DNA of 64,000 nucleotides from Chrysogorgia sp. JL179-B06 (Eukaryota; Cnidaria; Anthozoa; Scleralcyonacea; Chrysogorgiidae): NCBI GenBank assembly GCA_035772405.1, contig JAYKKM010000145.1, positions 365,501 to 429,500 of the forward strand, read 5' to 3'. Shown piece by piece: positions 24,612 to 35,000 of this stretch (position 1 is its first letter; each line of letters starts with the position of its first letter). The notes under the pieces were generated by a model. It saw only the letters and a program-made list of their open reading frames with translations, ran no database searches and was not told where the DNA came from. The position numbers and the translations under genes were made by a program.

Positions 24612-25410
24612 TGGTAACGAAAGAAATGGTCATAGATTTCCGTACAAACAAATCTGAAATACCAGCAATTACGATTGACAATACTATAATCGAAAGAAAA
24701 ACATCGTACAAGCTTTTAGGTATTTTGATTGAGTCAGATTTTAAATGGCACGAAAACACCTGTTCAATTGTTAAAAAAGGAAGGAAACGTCTTTTCTACC
24801 TAAAAGTGCTTATTAAGAAATACAGTGCACCAGCAAAAGACCTGACGTTTTATTGCTCAATAATTCGATCAGTGTTGGAATATGGTGACATATTGTGGCA
24901 TGGAGGCCTAACATCATCAGAAGGCCAAGACATTGAAAGAATTCAGAAACGAGCACTTATATAGCAACATATAATATATAGCAACATATAAATTACCTTC
25001 TCTTAAAGAAAGACGGGAGAAGCACTGCGTAGAATATTAATGAAGCGAATGCTATCTACGTCGCATAAGCTACATGATCTCCTTCCAGAAAAAGTTCAAA
25101 ACGTTCGGGAAAGAAATACAAGATATAATGGTAATAAACTTTATAATTTTAAATGTAAAACTGAACGTTTTAAAAATAGCCCATTGGTGTATGCAATTGA
25201 TAAATATAATAGTAGTTTTTAATGTTTTTAGTCGTTTTAACTTATATATAGATATTTAGATATAATAATAGTTTATTAACTTTATTAGAATAGTTATTTT
25301 ACTCATGTTTAAATTTTATTCTTATGTAAATACATGATAATTAAGTTTATCTTCTTCATGTATATTCTTATATTGAATAAAAAAAACCAGTATTATTAGT
25401 ATTATTATTA
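24612..25410 (+). mobile_element. second copy of the same LINE, plus strand, 5'-truncated
   Basis: From 24,612 the sequence repeats the last 0.8 kb of the minus-strand LINE in inverted orientation (TKEMVIDFRTNKSEIPAITI, then ILIESDFKWHENTCS and SVLEYGDILWHGG). It ends with a (TTA)n tail near 25,395-25,415. The two copies are head to head with tails outward, and each tail abuts a 27-bp minisatellite array. Confidence 0.88.
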
Positions 25411-26135
25411 TTATGATAAGGAACTCGTGTATCCGTTTATTGCGATCAGGAACTCGTGTATCTGTATTGCGATCAGGAACTTCTTTGTGTAAACGCGACA
25501 ATGAGTATCTCATGGAACTTGTGTATATCTGCATTGCGATCAGGAACTCGTGTATCTACATCGCGATCAGGAACTCGTATCTGTTTTGCGATCAGGAACT
25601 CGCATATCTACATCGCGATAAGGAACTCGTGTATCTATATTGCGACAAGCAACTCGTGTATCTGTATTGCGAACAGGAACTTCTTTGTGTAAACGCGACA
25701 ATGAGTATCTCATGGAACTTGTGTATATCTGCATTGCGATCAGGAACTCGTGTATCTGTTTTGCGATCAGGAACTCGCGTATCTACATCGCGATCAGGAA
25801 CTTGTGTATCTACATCGCGATCAGGAACTCGTGTATCTACATCGCGATCAGGAACTCGTGTATCTGTTTTGCGATCAGGAACTCGCGTATCTACATCGCG
25901 ATCAGGAACTTGTGTATCTACATCGCGATAAGGAACTCATGTATCTATATATTGCGACAAGCAACTCATGTATCTGTATTGCGAACAGGAACTTCTTTGT
26001 GTAAACGCGACACAGTATCTGTATTGCGATCAGGAACTCATGGGTCTACATTGCGATCAGGAACTCATGTATCTATACATGATCAGGAACTAATTTTCCG
26101 TGTAAACGCGACACAGTATCTGGATCGCGATCGAT
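25411..26135 (+). repeat. 27-bp minisatellite array 2
   Basis: The same unit as arrays 1 and 3, here with GGAACTCGTGTATCTACATC and CGCGATCAGG variants. Three larger interspersed segments with AACTTCTTTGTGTAAACGCG recur near 25,480, 25,678 and 25,990, so a second-order unit was also amplified. All three frames are open and non-coding. Confidence 0.93.
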
Positions 26136-26415
26136 ACATATATCACGATGCAATCCCGGAATTTATTTGCCGTATAGCAACGTTTTTGCACTTTTGCCAA
26201 ACAGATTCAAAACCCTCCTATATAGTCATTCCAGTATTATTCTGTTTTTAATTTAGTGTCATTATATTTGGTATGCGACTGGAGTAAAAAATATGTGAAA
26301 AACCATTACACAACCATCCCCCACTCATATTCTTTTCAAACTTGCGTGTAATGCAACTCCCTAGGTTTAAAGTACATGCGCAGTCTTTGTGAAGTAATCG
26401 ACAATGCCCGTATTT
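26136..26415 (+). repeat. conserved tail of minisatellite array, copy A
   Basis: Unique sequence after the array (GCAATCCCGGAATTTATTTG; later GCGACTGGAGTAAAAAATAT and AAGTACATGCGCAGTCTTTG). It is matched nearly base for base by 47,651-47,937. It anchors the left part of the segmental duplication. Confidence 0.85.
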
Positions 26416-26544
26416 TATGTTAGTAAATAAGATGATTCTGAAATAGAATTGAAACACTACACATATTATGATCATAACGTTAAGTTGTCGCGAAAATATC
26501 TCGTATATTTAAATGGCTAAAATTAGCACACTGTTCTCATGAGT

Positions 26545-26760
26545 CAATTGACGTGGTAGCTCAATTGGTAGAGCAGCAGACTGGAATCCCGAAGGTGCGA
26601 GTGCAGCAAAAACTTCTGAGTCAACAATTTTCTGTCGACTCAGTATAGTGTAGGTTAATCATGTCGATAAATCTTCATGTTACCCTGAGGATGATTGTGA
26701 AATAAAGTCGCGTGTATTTGTGATATCCTCATATTATTGTGGACTATAATTAGTAATTAC
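26545..26760 (+). mobile_element. tRNA-derived SINE (family 2), copy A
   Basis: Head GTGGTAGCTCAATTGGTAGA, then GGAATCCCGAAGGTGCGAG, with a body TACCCTGAGGATGATTGTGA and AAATAAAGTCGCGTGTATTT. The orthologous copy in the duplication lies at 53,640-53,830, so this SINE predates the duplication. Its T-arm is degraded here. Confidence 0.7.
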
Positions 26761-26845
26761 CAACAAAAATGATCTTTCATTTCAAAATACTGATACACCA
26801 ACGTGAATAATATAATATCGGAAAAGTCAAGAGAGTATGAAGTGG

Positions 26846-26983
26846 CACACTCCTCCGCGGTAATACTATAGGTGGGCTATTATTGGGCTCACAGCGCAAG
26901 AAGCCTCTGCCCCAATAATAGCCCACCTATAGTATTACCCGAACTCTAAAAAAGCGCAAGAAGCCTCTGCGGAGGAGAGTGTG
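26846..26983. mobile_element. 138-bp MITE with internal hairpin, only in copy A
   Basis: Termini CACACTCCTCCGC and GCGGAGGAGAGTGTG are inverted repeats. An internal 28-bp perfect stem (GTAATACTATAGGTGGGCTA...) encloses GCGCAAGAAGCCTCTG, which is repeated just before the right end. Copy B departs from homology exactly at the left end (after AGTATGAAGTGG), so this is an insertion after duplication. Confidence 0.75.
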
Positions 26984-27119
26984 TTGAATATATATTAATG
27001 CAACTTGAAATCATACTAACACCATTTGACTGACAGATGACTGATATTGCGTCACTCAACAAGTACATGTCAGACTTAAATCGTGAGTATACTTATATCG
27101 ACTAAGAGTAAACTTGCTC

Positions 27120-27368
27120 TGCCAGCGTAGGAGGTTTTCCGCTACGCGAATTTGTTCGCTCCAAGTGCCTTTTTCTATTGTCTAAATCTGGATTTCGATT
27201 AAGCGAACATAGTCGCACAAGCGACTTTGTCCATTTGTTTTACGAATGTTCGTGTGCAACCAAGTTGAAGACCTACATTTAATTTCTATAATATAGAAAA
27301 GCCATCTGCGCGACTCAAAATAAAAATGTCGGTTCGCGCGAACAAATTCGCCTAATAGAAAACCAGTT
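27120..27368. mobile_element. TIR repeat shared by both duplication copies
   Basis: TCCGCTACGCGAATTTGTTC near 27,138 is opposed by GCGCGAACAAATTCGCC near 27,337. The matching element in copy B is 54,640-54,826, with GCGCGAACAAATTCGCC at 54,797. It was inserted before the duplication. Confidence 0.6.
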
Positions 27369-27387
27369 TATAGGGAGAGGAATTTAA

Positions 27388-27720
27388 GTCTGGTTTCCTG
27401 CACTTGGTCGTTATAGTCGTGTGGGTCGTGGAAGTCTTTCCAAATAACCAAATTGCTAAAATATCTCAGCTCACACCACCCTGCGAGTTAACCGGAAAGA
27501 TTCGGGTCGTTCTGGTCGTTCAACGTTATTTCCACTTGAGGAGAGCAGTCGTTTATTTGGTCGTTTGGGTCGTTGAGATATTCCTATTTCAACGACCCAG
27601 GCACGGAGGTCGTGATCAGATCATTTCGGTCGCTGGAACTTGAACAGTGTTTTCTGCACTCCATCTTTTGGGTCTTTTGGACCTTCTCGACGACCCAAAC
27701 GACCATGTGAAAACCAGGCT
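27388..27720. mobile_element. TIR element rich in GGTCGT repeats
   Basis: The left end AGTCTGGTTTCC...GTGTGGGTCGT and the right end ACGACCCAAACGACCATG...ACCAGGCTT are inverted. The interior repeats GGTCGTT in both orientations. Copy B holds only the left half (54,850-55,006). The open frame at 27,404-27,643 is spurious. Confidence 0.6.
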
Positions 27721-28585
27721 TCAGAGGCGTTGCGACATAATTATTATATTTATCATAATTATCGCCGTTTTTAATCTATCATACACAAAGCTATGCAGTC
27801 GAAATCTGTTAGCTTTGTTGCAGTGTGTTGGTTCATATTCATTATACTGCTACGGCGACAGATCGTTTGCAGTTGTCTCTCCAAACTTTGGAACTATATA
27901 TTATGTAATATTACACATGGATTTCCGTCGATATTCTTAACTGATGTTTATATTTTGTGAAACATAATCACAGACCACCTATCCGAAACAAGACATTCAG
28001 CTAAGTCGAATGACTTCAAAATATCTTAAAATATCTATCAACTAGGTCGCCTACTTGTGAAAACAAGTGTATAATCAGAACTGTATACATTATGTGATTT
28101 ATAACCTTCAGATTTATTTTATAACTCGTCTCAAAGTGCAGGAAATGGCGTTTCCGAGACCTATAACTTCAAACATTTTCCAGGGGGCATATATACCGGC
28201 CATGGTGAATTCTATTTAGAACAAAAATTCATAAGCAAAAATCAAGTATCTGAGAATCTATTTTACTTAAAACAAGAAAATAATTCACAGTGATATTTGG
28301 TCGTCCCTCAACTTCAGTACCATTTAAGACGCTCTTCGTATTTCAAGAATGTACGGAATAGTTAGAAAAAACAAAAATGAAATACAATTCTAATTTTTCA
28401 AATACGGTTTCGGAAAGAAACAACTATACATACGTGGTCGATGCTAATTATAACGATCATTTGTGAAATATTTAGGAAGGTTATTTCTGCCACGATGTTT
28501 AGTAATAAATATAATTATTGACCGAGCGGGAGGTCTTCGCGGCAAAATTATCGGCGGTTTAATAAAAAAGTCTCCCATCCTTGCT

Positions 28586-28754
28586 CAAAGCCCGTTTTCC
28601 ACTTCACTATTTCGCTCGCCACTAGCGAAATATTTCCACAATGACATCATTTTTTCCAGTTCAGTGTCGACCAATGAAAACGGGAAAAAATTATGTCATC
28701 GGCGAAATGTTTCTCCAGCGGCGAGCGAAATGGTGAAGTGGAAAATGGGCTTTG
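28586..28754. mobile_element. 169-bp MITE
   Basis: CAAAGCCCGTTTTCCACTTC, then TTTCGCTCGCC; the right end has GGCGAGCGAAATGG and ends GTGGAAAATGGGCTTTG. TIRs are about 35 bp. It lies in a segment that copy B lacks. Confidence 0.8.
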
Positions 28755-28844
28755 CACAATTTCACGCTTTTTTACACAATTTCGCCTTGTGAAAAGATAT
28801 ATATATATATATATATTGCATCATTGTGTCCAGAGCATAACTTG

Positions 28845-30210
28845 ATAAATAATTATCAATTATCATTATACAAATACATGAGTTCCTGATGTCACTCAAC
28901 TGGACAATACAGCACATATGTTATTTGTTTATATTAATTGTATTTTTTTAGGTGGAGGTGAACACCCGCAGTTTAATTTCAAATGAAAAACGTGCACCGA
29001 AAATGTAGACAAATTTTTGTATAAGGAAATCAAAATTTACAACCAAGCAGAGACGTTCTGTGTACGACCCTGGACATTTGGAGACTGTAGAGTGTTTCTC
29101 TAAGATTTTGGTACATTCTCTCACTTTTGTTGTTGCTAGCGGTTTTCGCGGTTATGGCACACGAAAATGTGTCAAAGTTCCGGATCCCAAAGTGAAGTGA
29201 CTGAGAGCCAATGTCGCGGTGATATTTTGACAATGAGGAAATAACCATGGTGACAGCAGCGTGGACAACCGTAATTTGTAGTCAAACTATCATTCTATGA
29301 GATCGATACATATACAATTATATATCTAACAGCAAGAATGGCTATAGGGCCGGTTATGGTAAAAGATAGTTAGGTAAAATCTTTATTTAAAAATAACACG
29401 CTAGCCCCAACAACAATAGCTGATTTCCACGAGGGGCGTGTTTATACACAAAGAATACTATAACACAAATAGAAATTATAGGTACTAACAACTACATTAA
29501 CTAACTATATACAAGATAAGAGCAAGAAGAGGAAGTGAAACACGTATCAACGCCTAATATGGTTTTTAAAAGAGTGAAGAGTCTTCGCAGTCTTCGCTTC
29601 ATAAGATAGTTTATTCCATAGCATAGCACCACTATATTTAAATGTCTTTTTAAAAAATTATTTTCTAGGTTTTGGAATTGTCAAATCTGCTAAATTATTG
29701 CGAAGATTATAAGTATTTTAACTAATACTTCTTCTCACGATGTGTTAGGCGCGGTATGCGCATTAAGGCTAGGCGCGGTATGCGCATTAATTAAGGCTAG
29801 GCGCGGTATGCGCATTAAGTATCTTATAGACCAATACTGATTTAGCATAGGATCGCCTCGTATAAGCGATCTTACCTCATAGGTAGCGCCTGTTAGTATA
29901 CTCTAGCGGCACGAGATTGGAATCTTTGTAATTTATCCTTTAGAATTTTACCGCAATTATCCGAGAGAGGGCAACAGTATTCAAAATATGGTTGGACCAG
30001 AGCTTTATAAACAGTTTCTAATGTATCGCTCGGAACAAAATTCTTCATACGTCTCATCGCTCCATATATATAATTCATAAACAAATTTTGAACAAGATAT
30101 GATAAGTTTTAGAAGACCAAGATAAGTGTTAGAAGATCAGGAATTTGAAAATAATTTGGTTAAAGCGCAAAAGTACAATCTTTAGAACAAAGAGTCAGGG
30201 GGTGTTTTGC
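28845..30210. repeat. block inverted relative to duplication copy B
   Basis: The sequence from about 28,845 to 29,345 and from 30,062 to 30,210 matches the reverse complement of 55,090-55,775 (for example CAATGAGGAAATAACCATGG at 29,230 opposite CCATGGTTGTGCTTGACTAT at 55,359). The flanking DNA on both sides (about 27.55-28.84 kb and 30.2-31.3 kb) is absent from copy B, so inversion went with loss of the flanks in B or gain in A. Confidence 0.75.
29350..30062 (-). mobile_element. LINE fragment, minus strand, only in copy A
   Basis: The minus strand encodes AMRRMKNFVPSDTLETVYKA, then LVQPYFEYCCPLSDNCG and LQRFQSRAARVY, the C-terminal part of a CR1-like RT protein. It ends with AAATAAAGATTTTACC near 29,365. 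Copy B has an uninterrupted site here (about 55,250), so the insertion is younger than the duplication. It includes a threefold repeat of GGCGCGGTATGCGCATTA at 29,747-29,820. Confidence 0.78.
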
Positions 30211-30257
30211 TGTGGAATGTTGAAAAGCGTTCTTTCCATATCAATCATCGCTTTTAT

Positions 30258-30462
30258 GCCTGGTTCACATGCCGTGAGCATAAGCATAAGGAGTCATAAT
30301 CATATAAGCATAAGATCATAGTCCAAGCATAAGCCAAGAGCAGAACAAAAGAAGAAACAAAAAAATTCTCGTTGTTTTGTCTTTGCAAGTATCAGATGAG
30401 AAACCATGCTTTGTTTTCGTATTGATCTTGTACTTATGCTTATGTCGCTCGTGTGAACAGGC
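30258..30462. mobile_element. 205-bp MITE
   Basis: GCCTGGTTCACATGCCG at the left and CGCTCGTGTGAACAGGC at the right, with internal inverted GCATAAGCATAAG. Only copy A has it. The TTCACA/TGTGAA ends resemble the small element at 9,352-9,474. Confidence 0.65.
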
Positions 30463-31944
30463 TGGATTTCATATCTATTTGATAACACGCATGTAAATGA
30501 TAAGAAACAATATACAAGTACCATTACAACATTTAGAGCTAGATTTAATTATAATAAGAGTTCTTTGCAAAGATATGGAAAGGGTAAGAGGGGTACTTGC
30601 GGGGAGCAGTTGTGCGCATTTTTGGGAGGAAGGGATAATGGCTTAGGGGATGTAATGATGAACACAGGAAAGAATTTTGATTTGAGAAAATGAAGACATG
30701 TATTGCACAGGGACTAAAGGGACTAAACTTTGACATTTAGGCTAATTTGGTTTTCTATTTATTTAAATTCAATTATACTTTATAGTATAAAAGATGTCGG
30801 GTGAAGTTTCATAAAAATCCCGAAATGACATCACATAGACTATCGGTAGTAAAATTCGAAATTTTATCATAAAATAAAGCATAATCGTAAGAGTTAAAGT
30901 TAGTATATTATAGGTTTAGGGTTAGGGTTGGTATAGGACTATGTTTTGAATTCGGGATACTTATATGAAACGTCAGCCAGAATTTTGTTTATTGTGGGCA
31001 GTGCCCTGAAACATATTTTTGGTAATAAAGTCTGTATTTGATGATTTATATTTGGTCTAACTTTATGGTGAGCGGGCTTTTTATTGCTATCTAAAACGTG
31101 TTAGATTATTTACGTTGATCAATCAAAAATTATCAAATAAACTGAACTTAACCATGCGTCATGACTGGTCTGCATAGAAAACAAAAGTTGAAGAGCTACG
31201 GAAAAGCTACGGTTTAAGATGATATACCCAGATTGGAAATTATTTATCTTAATAATATAATTTTTGTCAAGCTTTCACTTTAAATTGTATAATATCTACA
31301 GTTATGTGGAGCAGCAGTTGGTCGTTTTGCCTTCTATACCTCATTTGTATATGAGATGTCAATTTTGTTTTATTGGAGGATGCACCCCTCCCACCATTGA
31401 CATTCAATACTATTCTACACTTTATACAAATGAAATGTTAGAACGAAATACATCAAGGTTTCTATAGGTATGATAAGGGCGGGTTCATGTAATTAATCTG
31501 ATGACATATATATAGATGAGAGAACCAAAGGAATGACTTATTTTACATTCAAATTTATAGGTCAATTTATTGAGTACATTTAGTAAGATAATTAACATTG
31601 TTTTCGTTATATTTTGGAGTACTATAGTATTATTTTGCTGGTTTTATAAATAAGTTTTAACTTTGGTGGTGGAGGGATTCGTGTTGAAGTTATAACTACC
31701 CAAGCAAGCTATATATTTTACTGAAGCTGAAACTGTTTTAGATCATTTAAAAAATATTGAGGCACTTATCTCATCTTTTTGTCTGGGCGTCTTTGCAAGT
31801 ACACTAAACAATACTCCTTTTCATGAACAGTCCGATCCGGCCAATATCATGTTCAAAAGTTATATTTGCTTACGTCCAGTGAGAAGATACTAATGAATCC
31901 ATGGAAACGTCATTTAGTATTCAATTATGAAACTTGAGAGATTG
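30463..31944. other. upstream region of gene A, no other gene recognised
   Basis: 30,463-31,300 has no counterpart in copy B and holds no recognised gene. From about 31,310 the sequence is conserved with 55,815-57,008, including GCACCCCTCCCACCATTGAC at 31,383 and 55,887. This is plausible upstream regulatory DNA or an old repeat. No coding exon is evident in it. Confidence 0.5.
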
Positions 31945-31952
31945 TATAAAAG
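31945..31952 (+). promoter_or_regulatory. TATA box of gene A
   Basis: TATAAAAG in the context GATTGTATAAAAGGACGACA lies 74 bp before the start codon. It is identical at the matching position of gene B (57,009). Transcription would start about 30 bp downstream, near GTTCACTT. Confidence 0.75.
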
Positions 31953-32018
31953 GACGACAGATTGTTCACTTTGGCACTTGGTTATTTAGTAAGCAGTTTT
32001 AAGGTACTCGACTTGATC

Positions 32019-35000
32019 ATGAAGAGCTTCACTATACTTTGCTGTATTTTCCTGTTTTCGGCATTTGTGTTTGGTAAGTACAATGTAGAAAATCGAGAAA
32101 TAATTTTGTTTCATCTGTTATGGTATCGATACCCTTGCTTCACTCTAATTTACTCTGGGTTTTTTTCCTTCCACTAAACTAAACAGCCGCAAGAGCAGAG
32201 GAGAGTAATGAAACTCCTGCAGAAGAGGAGGAGCAGGCCGATCTTGCAGTGAATGACGAAGAACAAGAGGAAACAACCGAGGAAAATGACGAAGAGACGG
32301 TAAACAACGAAGGTATGCTAATATATAATGATTTCGCATTGTGGGTTAACCTATCTATTGTGTTATGCCTATACATGTATAGCTTTTTTATAAAGATGGC
32401 GGTCAGCGCGGAAACGAGGCTGCTCGATCTTGATGAAACAAACCATTTCAGGAACGTTCTGTATTTATATAAATAAAATTAACGTCTTTTACCGTCTTTT
32501 ACAACAAACGATTTGTGAGGATAGGACGATAAGCTGGTCAGCATATTCCTTGGCCACGCATTTATTTCGTAGAGCAAATGACTCAGTCCAAGTGCATCTA
32601 GGGTCGGTTTTCTATTATCAATGCGTCCTTTTTCTGCAAGAAAGCATGAAAAGGACGCCTTCCCTCGATAACAAAAAGAACAACCAAAACAGAAACTATA
32701 AGGGAGTTTTTTTGGCTGAAGGGAAGACTGCCTGAAATCCATCCCACAAAATTCACACTAGTTTTTCAAAAAACTTAGCTAACAAGTCTAAATATTCTGT
32801 TCTTCAAAATCCTCATCCTGACGATGATCAGCCTAATGATCACCCTATTGCCAAAATTGTGGAAAGCCTGAAACATTGTTGATTCATTTCTTATTTTGTT
32901 TTACGTTATGTTGGCTGGTTGTCAGTCTAAGATAGTATATTCTATAGTATACAGACATAAAATATCTTTTAATGGCCTTGGCTTCAGGAAACGCCTGAAA
33001 CCTCTAGTCAATAACAACGAGACTAAATCTTACAATCATGCATGCACAGTGCGTGCGTTATATGTCCAGTCTACGCTAATTTGGAAAATGACATGAATAT
33101 TCATATTATTCACTTCTTATAATGCTTGGAAAATTTCAGCACTTTCAGGATGATCGCTGAAAGCGTTGTAAACCGTCTCATTTTCCATCAAGGATATCGG
33201 AAATTATATATATTGGTCTTACTCTGATGAAGGGCTCCGCTCGAAACGTCAGTTTTCGTTACTGAAAACCTTGGCAGTTTACCACCTTTTCACTTTGCTA
33301 TATATAAAAAATGACCCGCATCCAGAGACTTTAAAATTTCAAACCCCTGAGAAATTTACTGCAATGCCTGTTCTGAAAGTTGGGTCTGATTTAATGATCA
33401 TACAATGAACTAATTAAAAAGGCAGAAAAAGTCTCTACATGCATAACAGATCAATTACCTATACATTTCAGATTGGTTTTGCTTCTTTCCTTAATTTCCG
33501 TTACTAAAACATTGTGGCACAGCACTCGATATTTCTTTAATTGTATAGTCCGCGATAAATTAAATCTCCCAACTGCAATGGTCGCCCCTAATGCTTATAC
33601 GCCATGGTCTACGCTGCTTTCCACAGAAAAACGTCAAGTCATTGAAATGAAAACACTGAAACAATCTCATTTGAATTTACTTAGATGAAAGTGTAGAGGA
33701 TCAGGAAGAGGATGAGGAAGAGGATGAGGAAGAGGATGAGGAGAAGCGATCAGGTTCGTCTTTGTTTATGTAACAAAATAGTATATATGTCTTTCGGTAG
33801 AACTAATTAATTTGTTATAGTACTTTGTAACGACAGATTGTGATCAGGAACTTTAGGATATGAATGTCGGGGAAATTTGTAGGAGGGAGGGTTTGGGTTC
33901 AGTTTTTACATTTCAAAGAAGACATTATAAGATTCTTAAAGTTAATTTAGCAAATTATAAGATTCGTAAAGTTAATTAAGCAAATTATAAGATTCTTAAA
34001 GTTAATTAAGCAAATTATAAGATTCTTAAAGTTAATTAAAAATTAATTTATGTGATAAATTATTTTGCTCAATTACAAACAACAATCAACATAAGCTTGC
34101 TGATTTACTACCACCGCTTCGTTCGAATAATTATAATCTTAGATCTTTATCTAAATATAAATTACCATCAATGAAGACGAATAGATTTAGGGATTCTTTT
34201 GTTATGCATTGTGCTGCCAGGGCAAAAGTATGAATTTTTACAACAATTTTTATGGATTTTTATGGATTTTATAAATTAAATTATATTATATCATTGTATA
34301 TTAAATTATAATTGTAGTCTCACGTAATTCATTCCATGGACTGCGAAGTGTAGATTCTTATTTGATGATATTTAATAAACGATAACTCTCTCTGTGTTTC
34401 AACGAAATAATTGAAAAATAATCATTTTTTGGACGTTAACTTTGTATATTTGTTGTTTTATAGGTTATGGCCGACTTGTTTGTCCAAAGAAATGCTGGAA
34501 GGTTTGCAAACCGAAATTCTGCGCAAGTCGTGTTTGTAAACGATTTAGATGTGACAGAAAAGTCTGTAAAAAAGTCATCCGATACAGAATTGTGAAAAAG
34601 TCGTTCAAGGTCAATGTTGGAAATCTCTACTATCCCAGGATCGTCATCAAATACAAAACATCCAAAGTACCATACAGCGCCACTGTTTGCAAGAAGGTGC
34701 CCAAACACTGTACACGATGCCGGGCGGTCAAAAAAAACTGTGGTAAATTGTGCAGAACTGTGTGCAAGAAGCTTAAGGTACGTCTTTTTCCAGTGTATGT
34801 GGTAATTATATTATATAAAGTACATATACCATCATGTTAAATGTCTTGAAACATGCATTACATAAATCAATTTTAATGTTATTGTTAATGAGACACACTA
34901 ACGGAGATGATCCACGAAGGACAGGAAAGATTTGAAGAAAACGTAATTACCGTGCATGTGTGTGTAAAAGAACGCATCATGGGTAGTTTATGCTGATTCA

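Noticed and set aside
26552..26625. Functional tRNA gene
   Set aside because: The D-arm is good but the T-arm is degraded, and the sequence continues into a body shared with 53,640-53,830. It is a SINE.
27404..27643. 79-codon frame rich in VVWVVE
   Set aside because: It lies in a TIR element full of GGTCGT repeats, and its counterpart in copy B is truncated.
32479..32742. Additional exon or minus-strand gene in intron 2 of gene A
   Set aside because: It is present only in copy A, has no known domain and has no convincing splice sites in frame with the peptide gene.
34436..34708. Minus-strand open frames opposite exon 4 (also 59,692-59,940)
   Set aside because: They are shadows of the conserved plus-strand exon. 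The plus strand has the splice sites, cysteine pattern and signal peptide.
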